Shown one piece after another: positions 25,383 through 33,503 of a DNA stretch of 64,000 nucleotides. The stretch is from Prado023 sp963736425 (lineage in GTDB: Bacteria; Actinomycetota; Actinomycetes; S36-B12; CAIYMF01), in assembly GCA_963736425.1 (NCBI GenBank), contig CAVTOX010000025.1, positions 17,029 to 81,028 of the forward strand. Reading direction: 5' to 3'. Under the pieces are notes generated by a model. That model was given only the letters and a program-made list of their open reading frames with translations. It made no database searches and was not told the DNA's origin. The translations under genes were made by a program, and so were the position numbers. Position 1 is the first letter of the stretch. Every line of letters begins with the position of its first letter.

Positions 25383-26096
25383 ATGGCGAGCATTCGTGGT
25401 AGGACCGCCTGGGTGGCATCGGCACTTTCCGTGATCCTGCTCGCGGGGGGCTGTACGGGCACGGAACCGCGGCAGGGCACCGAGCCGTCCGCGTCGCTGG
25501 CCGCGCTCGGGCCGCTGCTTCCCATGGCCACGTCGGAGGCCGACCTGACCGTGGATCGGGGTCTGGCGGCGGCACTGGACAAGGAGTTCGCCTCCGGCGA
25601 GTACAAGGACCTACGTTCGGTGATCGTGCTCGCCGATGGCCGGACCGCGTACGAGCGGTACTTCCAGTCGGGGCCGACCGATTACCACCACGTGTTCTCG
25701 GTCACCAAGAGTGTGATCAGCACCCTGATCGGCATCGCGATCGCCGACGGGGCCATCTCCGGGGTCGATGCCACCCTGGCCGAACTGCTGCCCGACAGGG
25801 CCGGTGACATGACCAAGTCGGTCGCCGGCACCACGCTGGAACAGTTGCTCACCATGATGGGCGGCTTCACCGACGAGGATCCGGGGCCGACGGTCACCGA
25901 CTGGGTGGCAGACATCCTCAACAAGCAGGCGTTGGACCCGGGCAGCGGATTCGCCTACTCCAGCAACAGCGTCCACCTGGTCTCGGCGATCCTGGCCGAG
26001 GCGACCGGGCATGCCGGTCCTGGACTACGCCCGGGCCAAGCTGTTCGACCCGCTGGGGATCCCCAGCACCCCCGCCGCCCAGCAGAGCATCAATGA
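25383..26096 (+). CDS. Serine beta-lactamase-fold hydrolase lipoprotein, N-terminal part
   Basis: ATG 25383 (GTG 25380 also possible) begins a lipoprotein signal ending VILLAGGCTG. The class C/esterase-type active site SVTKS (SxxK) lies near residue 105 in HVFSVTKSVISTLIGIAI, and YSSNSVHLV supplies the YxN motif. Frame breaks at about 26010, after AILAEATGH; the last 25 residues are out of frame. The continuation is the next entry. Likely a cell-surface esterase, D-peptidase or beta-lactam-related hydrolase; substrate unknown. Confidence 0.72.
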   Translation: MASIRGRTAWVASALSVILLAGGCTGTEPRQGTEPSASLAALGPLLPMATSEADLTVDRGLAAALDKEFASGEYKDLRSVIVLADGRTAYERYFQSGPTDYHHVFSVTKSVISTLIGIAIADGAISGVDATLAELLPDRAGDMTKSVAGTTLEQLLTMMGGFTDEDPGPTVTDWVADILNKQALDPGSGFAYSSNSVHLVSAILAEATGHAGPGLRPGQAVRPAGDPQHPRRPAEHQ

Positions 26097-26523
26097 TCCG
26101 CAAGCCTGGGACGGTCCCGGTTTCGGGTGGGCCGTGGACCCGCAGGGCATCAACGTCGGTGGCTTCGGGCTGCGGCTGCGCGCCCAGGACATGGCCAAGA
26201 TCGGCCTGCTGTACCTCCACGACGGCCTCTGGGACGGCCAGCAGGTCGTCCCAGCAGAATGGGTCCACCAAGCAACCACCAAACGCGCGGACACCGACAA
26301 GGGCGGATACGGCTACTTGTGGTGGGTCGACCCTGTCGACGGGGACCGGGAGTACCTCGCCGACGGCCGCGGTGGGCAGCGGATCTTCGTGGTCCCGAAC
26401 CGCCAGCTCGTCGTCGTCTACCAGGTGTGGACCGACCCCGCGACCGGCCATGCCGAACAGCCAGTCCAGGCGAAGATCGACGACATCTTCTTCACACTCA
26501 TCGCACCCACTTACAAATCGTGA
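26011..26523 (+). CDS. Serine beta-lactamase-fold hydrolase, C-terminal part after frameshift
   Basis: The frame resumes the preceding protein without loss: MPVLDYARAKLFDPLGIPST follows naturally on ...SAILAEATGH in this family. Later motifs include LRAQDMAKIGLLYLHDG, GYGYLWWVDPVDG and DGRGGQRIFVVPNRQLVVV, the last being the beta-lactamase third motif region (H/KxG equivalent RGG). ATG 26011 is probably not a natural start; a one-base indel is the simplest explanation. Confidence 0.7.
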   Translation: MPVLDYARAKLFDPLGIPSTPAAQQSINDPQAWDGPGFGWAVDPQGINVGGFGLRLRAQDMAKIGLLYLHDGLWDGQQVVPAEWVHQATTKRADTDKGGYGYLWWVDPVDGDREYLADGRGGQRIFVVPNRQLVVVYQVWTDPATGHAEQPVQAKIDDIFFTLIAPTYKS

Positions 26524-26656
26524 CCTCCACTCGGGCACCGCGGTGCCCGTGTCGCGCGCGACGGAGCAGGCCGTTCCCTGAACCACGCAGAGCTGCGCTC
26601 GTGTCTGATCGTTGCGGAGCGCGGTTTCGCCGGTCACATCGGTGATTGCGAATGTC

Positions 26657-26773
26657 GGGACCTTGGTCCCGAGTTGTGTATGGGATCGGTAAACCGGGAT
26701 TACCGGGTTCGCAAACCGGGCACGAGATAACAACTGAGGTGGCCGGCAACCTGCTGGTGTCCGTGAGGGACAC
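26657..26773 (+). promoter_or_regulatory. Hairpin-rich leader upstream of the subtilase
   Basis: GGGACC-TT-GGTCCC (26657-26670) and GTGTCC-GTGAG-GGACAC (26757-26773) are clear stems flanking a stretch with three spaced AACCGG-like elements (about 26687-26720). The second stem ends about 30 bp before ATG 26804. A structured 5 prime leader or operators are possible; it does not match a riboswitch class I can name with confidence. Confidence 0.3.
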
Positions 26774-26803
26774 GACCACCGAACCGAAGGGAACGCAGTA
26801 CTG

Positions 26804-28384
26804 ATGAGCACGCTTCACCGGCCGGTGGCCATGGGCACAGTCGCGACACTGCTGGCCGCAGTGGCGCTGGTCGGGATCTCGAGCACCGCGCACGCCGAGG
26901 AATCCTCGCTGCCCGGTATCGATCTGCCGGTGCCGGCCACCGACGTGACCGACACCGACTCGAACCTGGCCTCGGCCGCCCGTGAGGTGGTCGCCATCGT
27001 CGATGGCCCGGATGGCCCCGAGGTCCTCAAGTTGCGGGCCCAGACTCAGGCTGAGGCCGTCGTGCTGGCCGACGAGTTGGATTCCCGCCCGGAGGTGACC
27101 GCGGAGACCAACCGGGTCTTCACCACCCCGACGGTGGACACCACCTCGACTGGTCCGGCGAAGCCTGCGGGATCCTTCGACCTGACCGACACAGGTGGTT
27201 ACCGCACCTCGTCGGTGCCCGCGCTGGGAGCTGAACCGTTCGGGGTCGACCAGTGGGGGTTGTCCGCGGTGCACGCTGATGGGGCCTGGACGGTGACCCG
27301 TGGTGGTGGGGTGACCGTGGCCGTCGTCGACTCCGGTGTCGATGCCACCCACCCGGATCTCGCCGGGCGGGTCCTGCCGCAGATCGACTTCGTCGACGAC
27401 CCGTGGACTGGTGACCCGACCGGGCACGGCACCCACGTGGCCGGGATCATCGCCGCGTCCCTGGATGGGGCTGGTGTGGCCGGGTTGGCCAACGAGGTCA
27501 ACCTCCTGCCGATCCGGGTGATGGACGCCACCGGGGCTGGGGACTCCCTGACGATCGCGTCGGGGATCGTGGAGGCCGTGGACCAGGGGGCGAAGGTCAT
27601 CAACCTGTCCCTGGGCTCTGAGTACTCCAGCGACATCATCGCCGCCGCCGTCGGGTACGCCGTGGACAGCGGGGTGACCGTGATCGCCGCCGGTGGGAAC
27701 TCGTACGCCGAAGGCAACCCGGTCGAGTACCCGGCCGCGCTGCCGGGTGTGATCGGGGTGTCCAGCGTGAACCGCGACGGCCAGTCCTCGGTGTTCGCCA
27801 ACTCCGGGTCCTACATCGACATCGCCGCACCCGGGGAGGACATCCTGTCCACGGTCCCCGGTGGTGGTTGGGACTACCTCGATGGCACCTCGATGGCGGC
27901 CCCGTTCGTGGCGGCGACCGCGGCCCTGGTCCGGGTGGCCAACCCCACCCTGACCAAGGCGCAGGTCGACACCACCCTGCTGTCGACCGCCCGTGACGAC
28001 GCCGACGGCGACGGACGCGACAACTGGTTCGGTGAAGGCATCCTTCAGGCCGACCAGGCCGCCCTGGCCGCCGCACAAGCCCCCGGTGGGATTCGTGCCA
28101 TCACCGCCTCAGCCGCCCCCGTTGCGAGCGTGAAGGCCAAGGCCACCAGCGGCAAGTCCAAGCTGCGCGTCGACGTGAACCCGAACAAGGGCAAGGGCTA
28201 CTGGACCTTCCAGGTGCAGCGTCAGCAGGCCGACGGATCGTGGAAGCCGCTGAAGACGTACAAGACCCAGGGCAGCAAGGAGACCCGCACCATCAACCTG
28301 CCCAAGGGCACCTACCAGGTCGTCGTCAACGCCAAGTACGGCTACCAGGGCACCACGTCCGCGCCGGTGTACCTCAAGAAGTAG
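26804..28384 (+). CDS. Secreted subtilisin-like serine protease (S8), 526 aa
   Basis: ATG 26804 with GAAGGGAA. Signal peptide with cleavage near AHA-EES (residues about 27-30). A propeptide leads to the catalytic domain: VAVVDSGVDATHPDL (Asp), GHGTHVAGIIAASL (His), AAGGNSYAEGNP (oxyanion Asn region) and YLDGTSMAAPFVAATAAL (Ser). A basic C-terminal beta domain (VDVNPNKGKGYWTFQVQ ... GTYQVVVNAKYGYQG) probably binds cell wall or substrate. All catalytic residues present; expected extracellular. Confidence 0.93.
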   Translation: MSTLHRPVAMGTVATLLAAVALVGISSTAHAEESSLPGIDLPVPATDVTDTDSNLASAAREVVAIVDGPDGPEVLKLRAQTQAEAVVLADELDSRPEVTAETNRVFTTPTVDTTSTGPAKPAGSFDLTDTGGYRTSSVPALGAEPFGVDQWGLSAVHADGAWTVTRGGGVTVAVVDSGVDATHPDLAGRVLPQIDFVDDPWTGDPTGHGTHVAGIIAASLDGAGVAGLANEVNLLPIRVMDATGAGDSLTIASGIVEAVDQGAKVINLSLGSEYSSDIIAAAVGYAVDSGVTVIAAGGNSYAEGNPVEYPAALPGVIGVSSVNRDGQSSVFANSGSYIDIAAPGEDILSTVPGGGWDYLDGTSMAAPFVAATAALVRVANPTLTKAQVDTTLLSTARDDADGDGRDNWFGEGILQADQAALAAAQAPGGIRAITASAAPVASVKAKATSGKSKLRVDVNPNKGKGYWTFQVQRQQADGSWKPLKTYKTQGSKETRTINLPKGTYQVVVNAKYGYQGTTSAPVYLKK

Positions 28385-28468
28385 CCGGGGCGTCTGCGCA
28401 GCACCCGGGCCGCGGGGCGGCGCTCGTGTACTGGAGGTGACTCGCCACGGGTCACGGGAGGAGATCTG

Positions 28469-29124
28469 ATGACCACCACGACGGACAAGGTCCTGACGGC
28501 CGAGTACATCGCGGATCGGTGGCCCAGGCTGTTCCACGTGGCCGAAGCCGGGTCGTGGCCCTCGATCCAGGCGCACGGGTTGTTGTCGACGTCGGCCCTG
28601 CTCGACCTGTTCGAGGTCAGCGGGCCGGCCCGTGAATCGGATCGAGAGCCGGCGACGCCCGGAGTCGGTGACGGTCCAGCACCCGGTTCACGGGACCGCG
28701 GTGATCCGCGACAACAAGCCGATCACCGAAACCGTTCTTCGCCGCACCCTCGACGGGATGACCGATGCCGAGTGGTATCGGACGTTGAACGGGCGGGTGT
28801 TCTTCTGGCTGTCCGAGGCGCGTCTGCGCCGGTTGCGCACCGCGGCGGCGTACCGCGATCGCACGCACGACATCCTCGTGCTGAGCACGGAGAAGCTGCT
28901 GAGCGCCCACGGGACCAGCGTGGAGTTGTCCCCGATGAACAGCGGAGCCGTGCATCCCGGGTGCCAAGACCCGCCGCGGGACGGGCACGTTCCAACCGAT
29001 CGCCGACTACCCGTGGGCCCAGCGGCGGCGGATCAACCCGTCGGAGCCGATCGTCGAACTGACCATCCCCTACTCCGTTCCCGACATCACCGACCTCGTC
29101 ATCGAGGTACGCGAAGGGCAGTGA
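28469..29124 (+). pseudogene. DUF7002-like protein with two frame breaks
   Basis: ATG 28469 after GGAGGAGATCTG. First frame: LTAEYIADRWPRLFHVAEAG and GLLSTSALLDLFEV. At about 28630 it shifts to VTVQHPVHGTAVIRDNKPIT, MTDAEWYRTLNGRVFFWLSE and DILVLSTEKLLSAHG. At about 28960 it shifts again to TFQPIADYPWAQRRRINPSE and VPDITDLVIEVREGQ, stop 29122. Together this is one continuous about 216-aa protein with the fold-like pattern W...LFH...GL.ST...R...VFFW.S (ADP-ribosyltransferase-like architecture, function unproven). Indels or decay. Confidence 0.6.
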
Positions 29125-29351
29125 CCCCTGGGCCGCGAGGCTGCCGGCAGGCGGTCGAACCAGGTCAGCGGGACGGATGGGCTCAACCGACTGAGGAATC
29201 GGATCGCGCTCGGCCGAGGGGCTTGTGGATAGGGCTTCGCGCACCTGTGCGGTGCAGGTCTCCTCCGCAGGGGGTGATCCGGGGGACTTGTTGCGCCAAA
29301 CGGTGCACACAGCTGACGTTGTCGTGGTGCCCTGCCGATACCTCACTTGAG

Positions 29352-30449
29352 ATGAAGCGCCATCTGCTGTCCGTCACGCTAGCCCTCGGGCTGTGCGCTG
29401 CCTTCGTCCCCACTCTCCCGGCACCCTCCGAGCATCTGGACGTCAACTCAGCGTCGGCGGTCCTCTTCGCAGAGGGGGACTCCAGCGCCGAAATGGCGGT
29501 CGGAGCAGGTGCCTCAGTGCAGGTCGGTGCGGTACGCATCGCTGTTGTTCTTCCGGCTGGCTGGAAGCTGCGGTCCAAGGGCCAGTTGAAGGTTCGCACG
29601 CCGAAGCAGGTCCGGTGCACGAGGTCCGGTTGGACACGCAACAAGGCATCGGGACGTTCGGTGTACGTGGGTGTTGACCTCACCTGCATGACGCCTGCCG
29701 ACGGCGCCCCACGCACCGCGGTGCTGCACAACGGCAAGCGCAAGTCCCAGAAGCTCGCGGTGGAAATCTTGAGTCCCGCGCCCGGCACCACCCCAAGCCC
29801 ACCCGCACCAGCACCTGGAACGTTCGTACCCCCGCCTAGTCCGGCCCCCGTGCGGGATCAGGGCCGTGCGGACGACTACACGTACCTGGTCACTCAGAAC
29901 GGCAATCCGGCACAGCCGATCACGTGGGACCATTGCACCCCGATCGACGTGGCCGTGAATCTCGCCTCAGGTCCAGCTGAGGAGCTGGACCTGATCGTGG
30001 CCGCGATCGACAGCGTCGCGGCGACATCCGGTCTACCGCTTCGCTACGCCGGGCCGACCAGCTACATCCCCACCTCGCCTGCCCAAGGGACCTGGCCAGA
30101 CGGAATCGAGATCATCTTCGCAGTCGTCACGACCCGGGAGTCGTCCTACCTGGACGGCTTCATGGCCGGGTACGGCGGGCTGATCTACACAGGGGCCGAC
30201 TTCCACTGGGCTGTGCGGGGGCGGGCCATCATCGACTGGACCGTCACCAATCTCCTGAGCGGTGGGCTCGAGGGGGAGCGCACCGGCGTGTATATGCACG
30301 AGCTCGGGCACGCCGTCGGGATGGGCCACGCCGCCGGAAACGTGCAACTGATGTACGGCGTGATCAGCTCCGCTAACTCCCCCGGATGGGGTGCTGGCGA
30401 CCGGACCGGTTTGGCCACTCTCGGGGCACAGCCGTGCAAGGCCCAATGA
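29352..30449 (+). CDS. Secreted matrixin/metzincin-like metalloprotease, 365 aa
   Basis: Signal peptide MKRHLLSVTLALGLCAAFVP. Residues about 35-140 form an N-terminal beta domain, then a Pro-rich linker (PSPPAPAPGTFVPPPSPAPV). The C-terminal half has VYMHELGHAVGMGHAAG, a full HExxHxxGxxH zinc site, followed by LMYG supplying the Met-turn. Matrixin-type domain of about 170 aa. No frameshift. Extracellular proteolysis is likely; target unknown. The repeat copy B begins 100 bp downstream. Confidence 0.88.
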   Translation: MKRHLLSVTLALGLCAAFVPTLPAPSEHLDVNSASAVLFAEGDSSAEMAVGAGASVQVGAVRIAVVLPAGWKLRSKGQLKVRTPKQVRCTRSGWTRNKASGRSVYVGVDLTCMTPADGAPRTAVLHNGKRKSQKLAVEILSPAPGTTPSPPAPAPGTFVPPPSPAPVRDQGRADDYTYLVTQNGNPAQPITWDHCTPIDVAVNLASGPAEELDLIVAAIDSVAATSGLPLRYAGPTSYIPTSPAQGTWPDGIEIIFAVVTTRESSYLDGFMAGYGGLIYTGADFHWAVRGRAIIDWTVTNLLSGGLEGERTGVYMHELGHAVGMGHAAGNVQLMYGVISSANSPGWGAGDRTGLATLGAQPCKAQ

Positions 30450-30549
30450 ATTGTTCCGAAACTGGGTCTCCTACTTGGCACGGCTGAGCAACCAGCAGTA
30501 CGGTCACCGAGAGTGCCCCGAGGCAACGGACGGGTCTGTCCCGGCAAAG

Positions 30550-30672
30550 GGGCGCGGTATGGAGTCCACCACCCTGCTTGGGGCGGGAACGGTGACGGGG
30601 TGGGCGATCCCGGGGGCGAGGCCACGGGCGTAGCGCAATTTGTAGACATCCCACGTTTCTATCGTGTCAAGT
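30550..30672 (+). repeat. Dispersed ~100-bp repeat, copy B
   Basis: Starts GGCGCGGTATGGAGTCCACC, core GGGGTGGGCGATCCCGGG, tail GTAGCGCAATTTGTAGACAT. It then shares a further stretch with copy C: TCCCACGTTTCTATCGTGTC here, TCCCACGTTCTTAACGTGTG there. B and C are direct repeats flanking one small gene. Confidence 0.75.
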
Positions 30673-30728
30673 GCGCTGGGTGTGGCGCGTTCTGGCTGTT
30701 GGGGCACTATGTGGACCGACATGCAACG

Positions 30729-30965
30729 ATGAATGCCATGAGGGGTGGGGATGGCAACTGGCTGGCCCCTGTTGTCTTGCTGCTCGTCGTGGTCACCGTC
30801 GATGTGTTCATCTTCAGAGACGCGCGCATCCGGCAGTCGGAGGGCCGTGCGGTCGTGGCCACCGTTGGACCAGTGACCGTCTCCACGCCCGGGCAATGGC
30901 TACTTGGCTGCTTGGTGCTGTGGGTGTTCGTCGTTCCCCTCTATCTCGTGGCCAGGGACGCGTAG
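30729..30965 (+). CDS. Small two-helix membrane protein lodged between repeat copies
   Basis: ATG 30729 (ATG 30738 also possible), 78 aa: WLAPVVLLLVVVTVDVFIFR and QWLLGCLVLWVFVVPLYLVA are membrane helices separated by a hydrophilic loop DARIRQSEGRAVV. Unknown function. The gene and one repeat copy make a roughly 430-bp unit. The preceding in-frame VKCAGCGAF upstream of the start is probably chance. Confidence 0.5.
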   Translation: MNAMRGGDGNWLAPVVLLLVVVTVDVFIFRDARIRQSEGRAVVATVGPVTVSTPGQWLLGCLVLWVFVVPLYLVARDA

Positions 30966-30985
30966 CCGACTCGAGTGCTCGAATC

Positions 30986-31098
30986 GGGCGCGGTATGGAG
31001 TCCACCACGCTGGCGGAGGCGGGGACATCTATACGGTGGGCGATCCCGGGAATGGGCTTTGGGCTGTAGCCCTCCCACGTTCTTAACGTGTGAAGTGG
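30986..31098 (+). repeat. Dispersed ~100-bp repeat, copy C
   Basis: GGGCGCGGTATGGAGTCCAC, core CGGTGGGCGATCCCGGGAA, then TTGGGCTGTAGCCC, a 5-bp-arm hairpin. The segment AGTTTGTAGCCCA seen in copies D and E is absent, so this copy has lost part of the tail. It ends about 140 bp from the IS110 transposase stop. Confidence 0.75.
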
Positions 31099-31146
31099 GG
31101 GTGCTCGGTCCCGCGCGCGGCCGAGGGTGACCGCGTGCTCGCCGGT

Positions 31147-31193
31147 GTCAAGGCCGTGCCCTTCGGGTGGCCGCCTGCGCGGCCAGCCTTGAC
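31147..31193. other. Long stem-loop at the IS110 right flank
   Basis: GTCAAGGC and GCCTTGAC pair perfectly across 31 bases that themselves contain CCC-TTC-GGG. It lies about 50 bp past the transposase stop (minus strand), so it may be a terminator, an element end or part of a structured RNA. Confidence 0.4.
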
Positions 31194-31240
31194 TCCGGCT
31201 GCGGGCGCGGTCGGGGAGCGGCTGTGCGGGGCCGAGGGGG

Positions 31241-32488
31241 TCAGGCGGCGCGGTTCTCGTCGTTGGTTTGGTGTTGCCAGGCGAGGGTCTCGTCGTATTC
31301 GGTGTGGTGCTCCAGGCAGCCGTGGAGGATGCCGACGAGGCGGTTGCTCAGGGCGCGTAGGGCTTGGTGGTGGTTGGCGCCGGCGGCCCGGTGGCGGGCG
31401 TAGTAGGCCCGTGCCCCGGGGGAGCAGCGCATGGCGGTGAAGGCTTGCTGGTGGACCGCGTCGGCCAGTCGCCGGTTTCGGGCGTAGCGGGCCAGGACGG
31501 CCCGTTTGGTTCCTGAGGCGCGGGTGATCGGGCTGGTCCCGGCGTAGTTCTTGCGGGCCTTGGCGTCGGCGTAACGCCCGGGGGCGTCACCGAACTCAGC
31601 GAGGACCCGGGCGCCCAGGATCGGTCCGAGGCCGGGTTGGCTCAGCACGATCGCCGCGTCCGGGTGGTGGCCAAAATGGGACCCCACCGCCTGCTCGAGG
31701 ATCTCGATCTGCTGGTTGAGCTCACTGATCACGGCCACGTACGCGCTGACCGTGGCCGCGTAGGCGTCGGCCAGTCCGGGTGCCAGGCCCAGCTGCTCGG
31801 TGCGCAGCGCGGCCTGGATCCGGGCTGCGGTGGTCTCGATGTAGCGCTTGCGTCCGGCCCGGCGCAGCACGGTCGCGATCCGGGCGGTGCCCAGGGCCGC
31901 GCCCGTGCTCGGGGATGGGGCCGCGGCCAGCACCGCCAGGGTGTCCCGGTCAGTCAGGTCGTCACCGAACGCGGCCAGCGCGCCGGGGTAGAACTGGCGC
32001 AGCGTGGAGCGCAGCACGTTGGCCTGCCGGCGCCGGGTCCAGATCAGGGTCTGGTGCGAACGGGCCAGCACCTTGACCTGCTCAGCCAGCGGGGAGTCCG
32101 GGGCCAGTTGCTGGTGGTGGGCCCGGTCCAGGCGCACGATCTCAGCCAACGTGTGCGCATCGCCGCGGTCGGACTTCGCCCCGGACACCGAGTGCCGCTC
32201 CCGGTAGCGGGCCACCTGCAGCGGGTTGATCGGGAACACCGTGTACCCGGCGGCGGCCAGCGCGGTGACCCACGGGCCGCGGTCGGTCTCGATCCCGACC
32301 AGCACCGACCCGGGCTCGTCGTCCTCGCCGAGGTGGTCGGCGATCAGCTCGTGCAGCAGCGACAGCCCGGCCACCCCCTCGGGAACCCGACGCCGGGCCA
32401 GCACCCGCCCGGCGTCATTGACGATCTCCACGTCGTGATGGGCCTCGGCCCAGTCATCCCCGACGTACAGCACCACACTCACCTCCAT
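31241..32488 (-). mobile_element. IS110-family transposase (DEDD/serine bridge-RNA type)
   Basis: Start ATG 32488 (MEVSVVLYVGDDWAEAHHDV), 415 aa; GTG 32545 is less likely. DEDD residues appear in GDDWAEAHHD, VGIETDRGPWV and SDRGDAHTLAEIV. The C-terminal Transposase_20 region has LSQPGLGPILGARVLAEFGD and the serine motif ITRASGTKRAVLARYARNRR. Family knowledge: IS110 elements excise as circles and use a noncoding end RNA (bridge RNA) to pair with target and donor. Full length, apparently active. Flanks have no obvious terminal repeats; the dispersed repeat copy C is next door. Confidence 0.92.
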
Positions 32489-32720
32489 CAAGCGACAGCT
32501 CTCGGACAGAGCTGCGGGCAGAGCCTGAGAGAAGGCGCGCAGCACGCTAATGGACCAGTGCTCACCGGCACGTCATCCCACCAGCCATCAAGCCTCCTCA
32601 CCGACCACCGGGGGCACGATCTACAGATAGACCTCGAGGATCTGCCCAATTTCAGTGCTCACCCGGCAGCCCGGCTCGGACAACAGCCTCCCGGCAAACA
32701 GGAGCCGTTGCACTCCCATT
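32489..32720 (-). ncRNA. Noncoding end of the IS110 element, candidate bridge RNA region
   Basis: About 230 bp upstream of the transposase start carries no credible gene. In the IS110 group the left end before the transposase holds the promoter and encodes the bridge RNA. I cannot fold it reliably by hand or mark exact element ends. Near its far edge, ATTAGCCCAATTCTG at about 32711 resembles the tail of the dispersed repeat (copy A GTAGCCCAATTCG). Confidence 0.35.
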
Positions 32721-32836
32721 AGCCCAATTCTGTGGCGCGCGGATGGTCCGTGATCGCAGGTTGGCGACCTCGGTCGTTGGTTGTGCGGCTCACACTGGAC
32801 AGGTGCAGGATGGACAGACCCAATCACATGTAAGTG

Positions 32837-32868
32837 TGCAAATAGTTTCTCTAAGGAGTACGTTTGCA
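32837..32868 (+). promoter_or_regulatory. Inverted repeat before abiEi, candidate autoregulatory operator
   Basis: TGCAAA (32837-32842) and TTTGCA (32863-32868) flank the ribosome site AAGGAG in an unusually AT-rich stretch. AbiEi antitoxins are known to bind inverted repeats in their own promoter. The dyad ends two bases before ATG 32871. Confidence 0.4.
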
Positions 32869-32870
32869 AC

Positions 32871-33503
32871 ATGACGAGACAGGCCATGAAGGGCCCGCGG
32901 GTGGCTGCCCGGGCGCCGATGCGCACGGTTCGGCCCGCTGACCTGGGCCAGGTGTATGCCCAGCCGCGGGTTCGGGTGCGGGACCTGGAGGCTCGGGGGG
33001 TGCTGCACCGGTTGGCGCATGGGTACTACTGCGCGGTCCCTCTGGAGTTCGACGCAGACTCGTGGCGGCCCAGCCTGGAGGCGGCCGCGGCTGGTATCGC
33101 GACGGCAGTGTTCGGCGACCGGGTTCCGGTCCTGATGGGCAAGTCGGCGGCCCGGGTTCACCGGGCGCTGCCGCGGGCGGGGGCCCAGGCGTGGGTGGCG
33201 GTTCCCCGGGCCCATCGCCCGGTGCAGCTCGTGGACCGGGACGCGGTGGTGCGTTTCGTTCGCCGGGATGTGGCCGCCTTGGACGCCACCCTGGTCAGCA
33301 CCGACCTCGGCCAGGCGCTGGCCACCACCGTGGAGCAGACGGTCCTGGACCTCGCCCGGTCGGATCCTCGGCTGGTGGATCTGGATGCGCAGGAGGCGAT
33401 CGGGGCCTTGCTGCCGGTGTGCGACCAGCAGGTGTTGGGGCGGTTGGCCGGCCAGCAGCGGATGCGGGCCACCCTGCGCCGGCTCGAGGCGGTGCTCCCG
33501 TGA
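32871..33503 (+). CDS. abiEi: AbiEi-type antitoxin
   Basis: ATG 32871, 210 aa. Winged-helix N-terminus (MRTVRPADLGQVYAQPRVRV ... LEARGVLHRLAHGYYCAV) and a C-terminal domain with SAARVHRALPRAGAQAWVAV and TTVEQTVLDLARSDPRLVD, the VEQT-type segment of AbiEi. Overlaps the toxin start (GTGA). Type IV TA antitoxin that represses its own promoter and counteracts AbiEii. Confidence 0.85.
   Translation: MTRQAMKGPRVAARAPMRTVRPADLGQVYAQPRVRVRDLEARGVLHRLAHGYYCAVPLEFDADSWRPSLEAAAAGIATAVFGDRVPVLMGKSAARVHRALPRAGAQAWVAVPRAHRPVQLVDRDAVVRFVRRDVAALDATLVSTDLGQALATTVEQTVLDLARSDPRLVDLDAQEAIGALLPVCDQQVLGRLAGQQRMRATLRRLEAVLP

Noticed and set aside
26687..26773. SAM or other riboswitch before the subtilase
   Set aside because: CCGGCAACC-like bases occur, but the required paired elements of the SAM classes are not recognisable.
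30550..31098. Repeats B and C as integron attC sites
   Set aside because: GCCCAAC and GTTGGGC-like boxes exist but in the wrong order (GTT box before AAC box), and no integron integrase is present.
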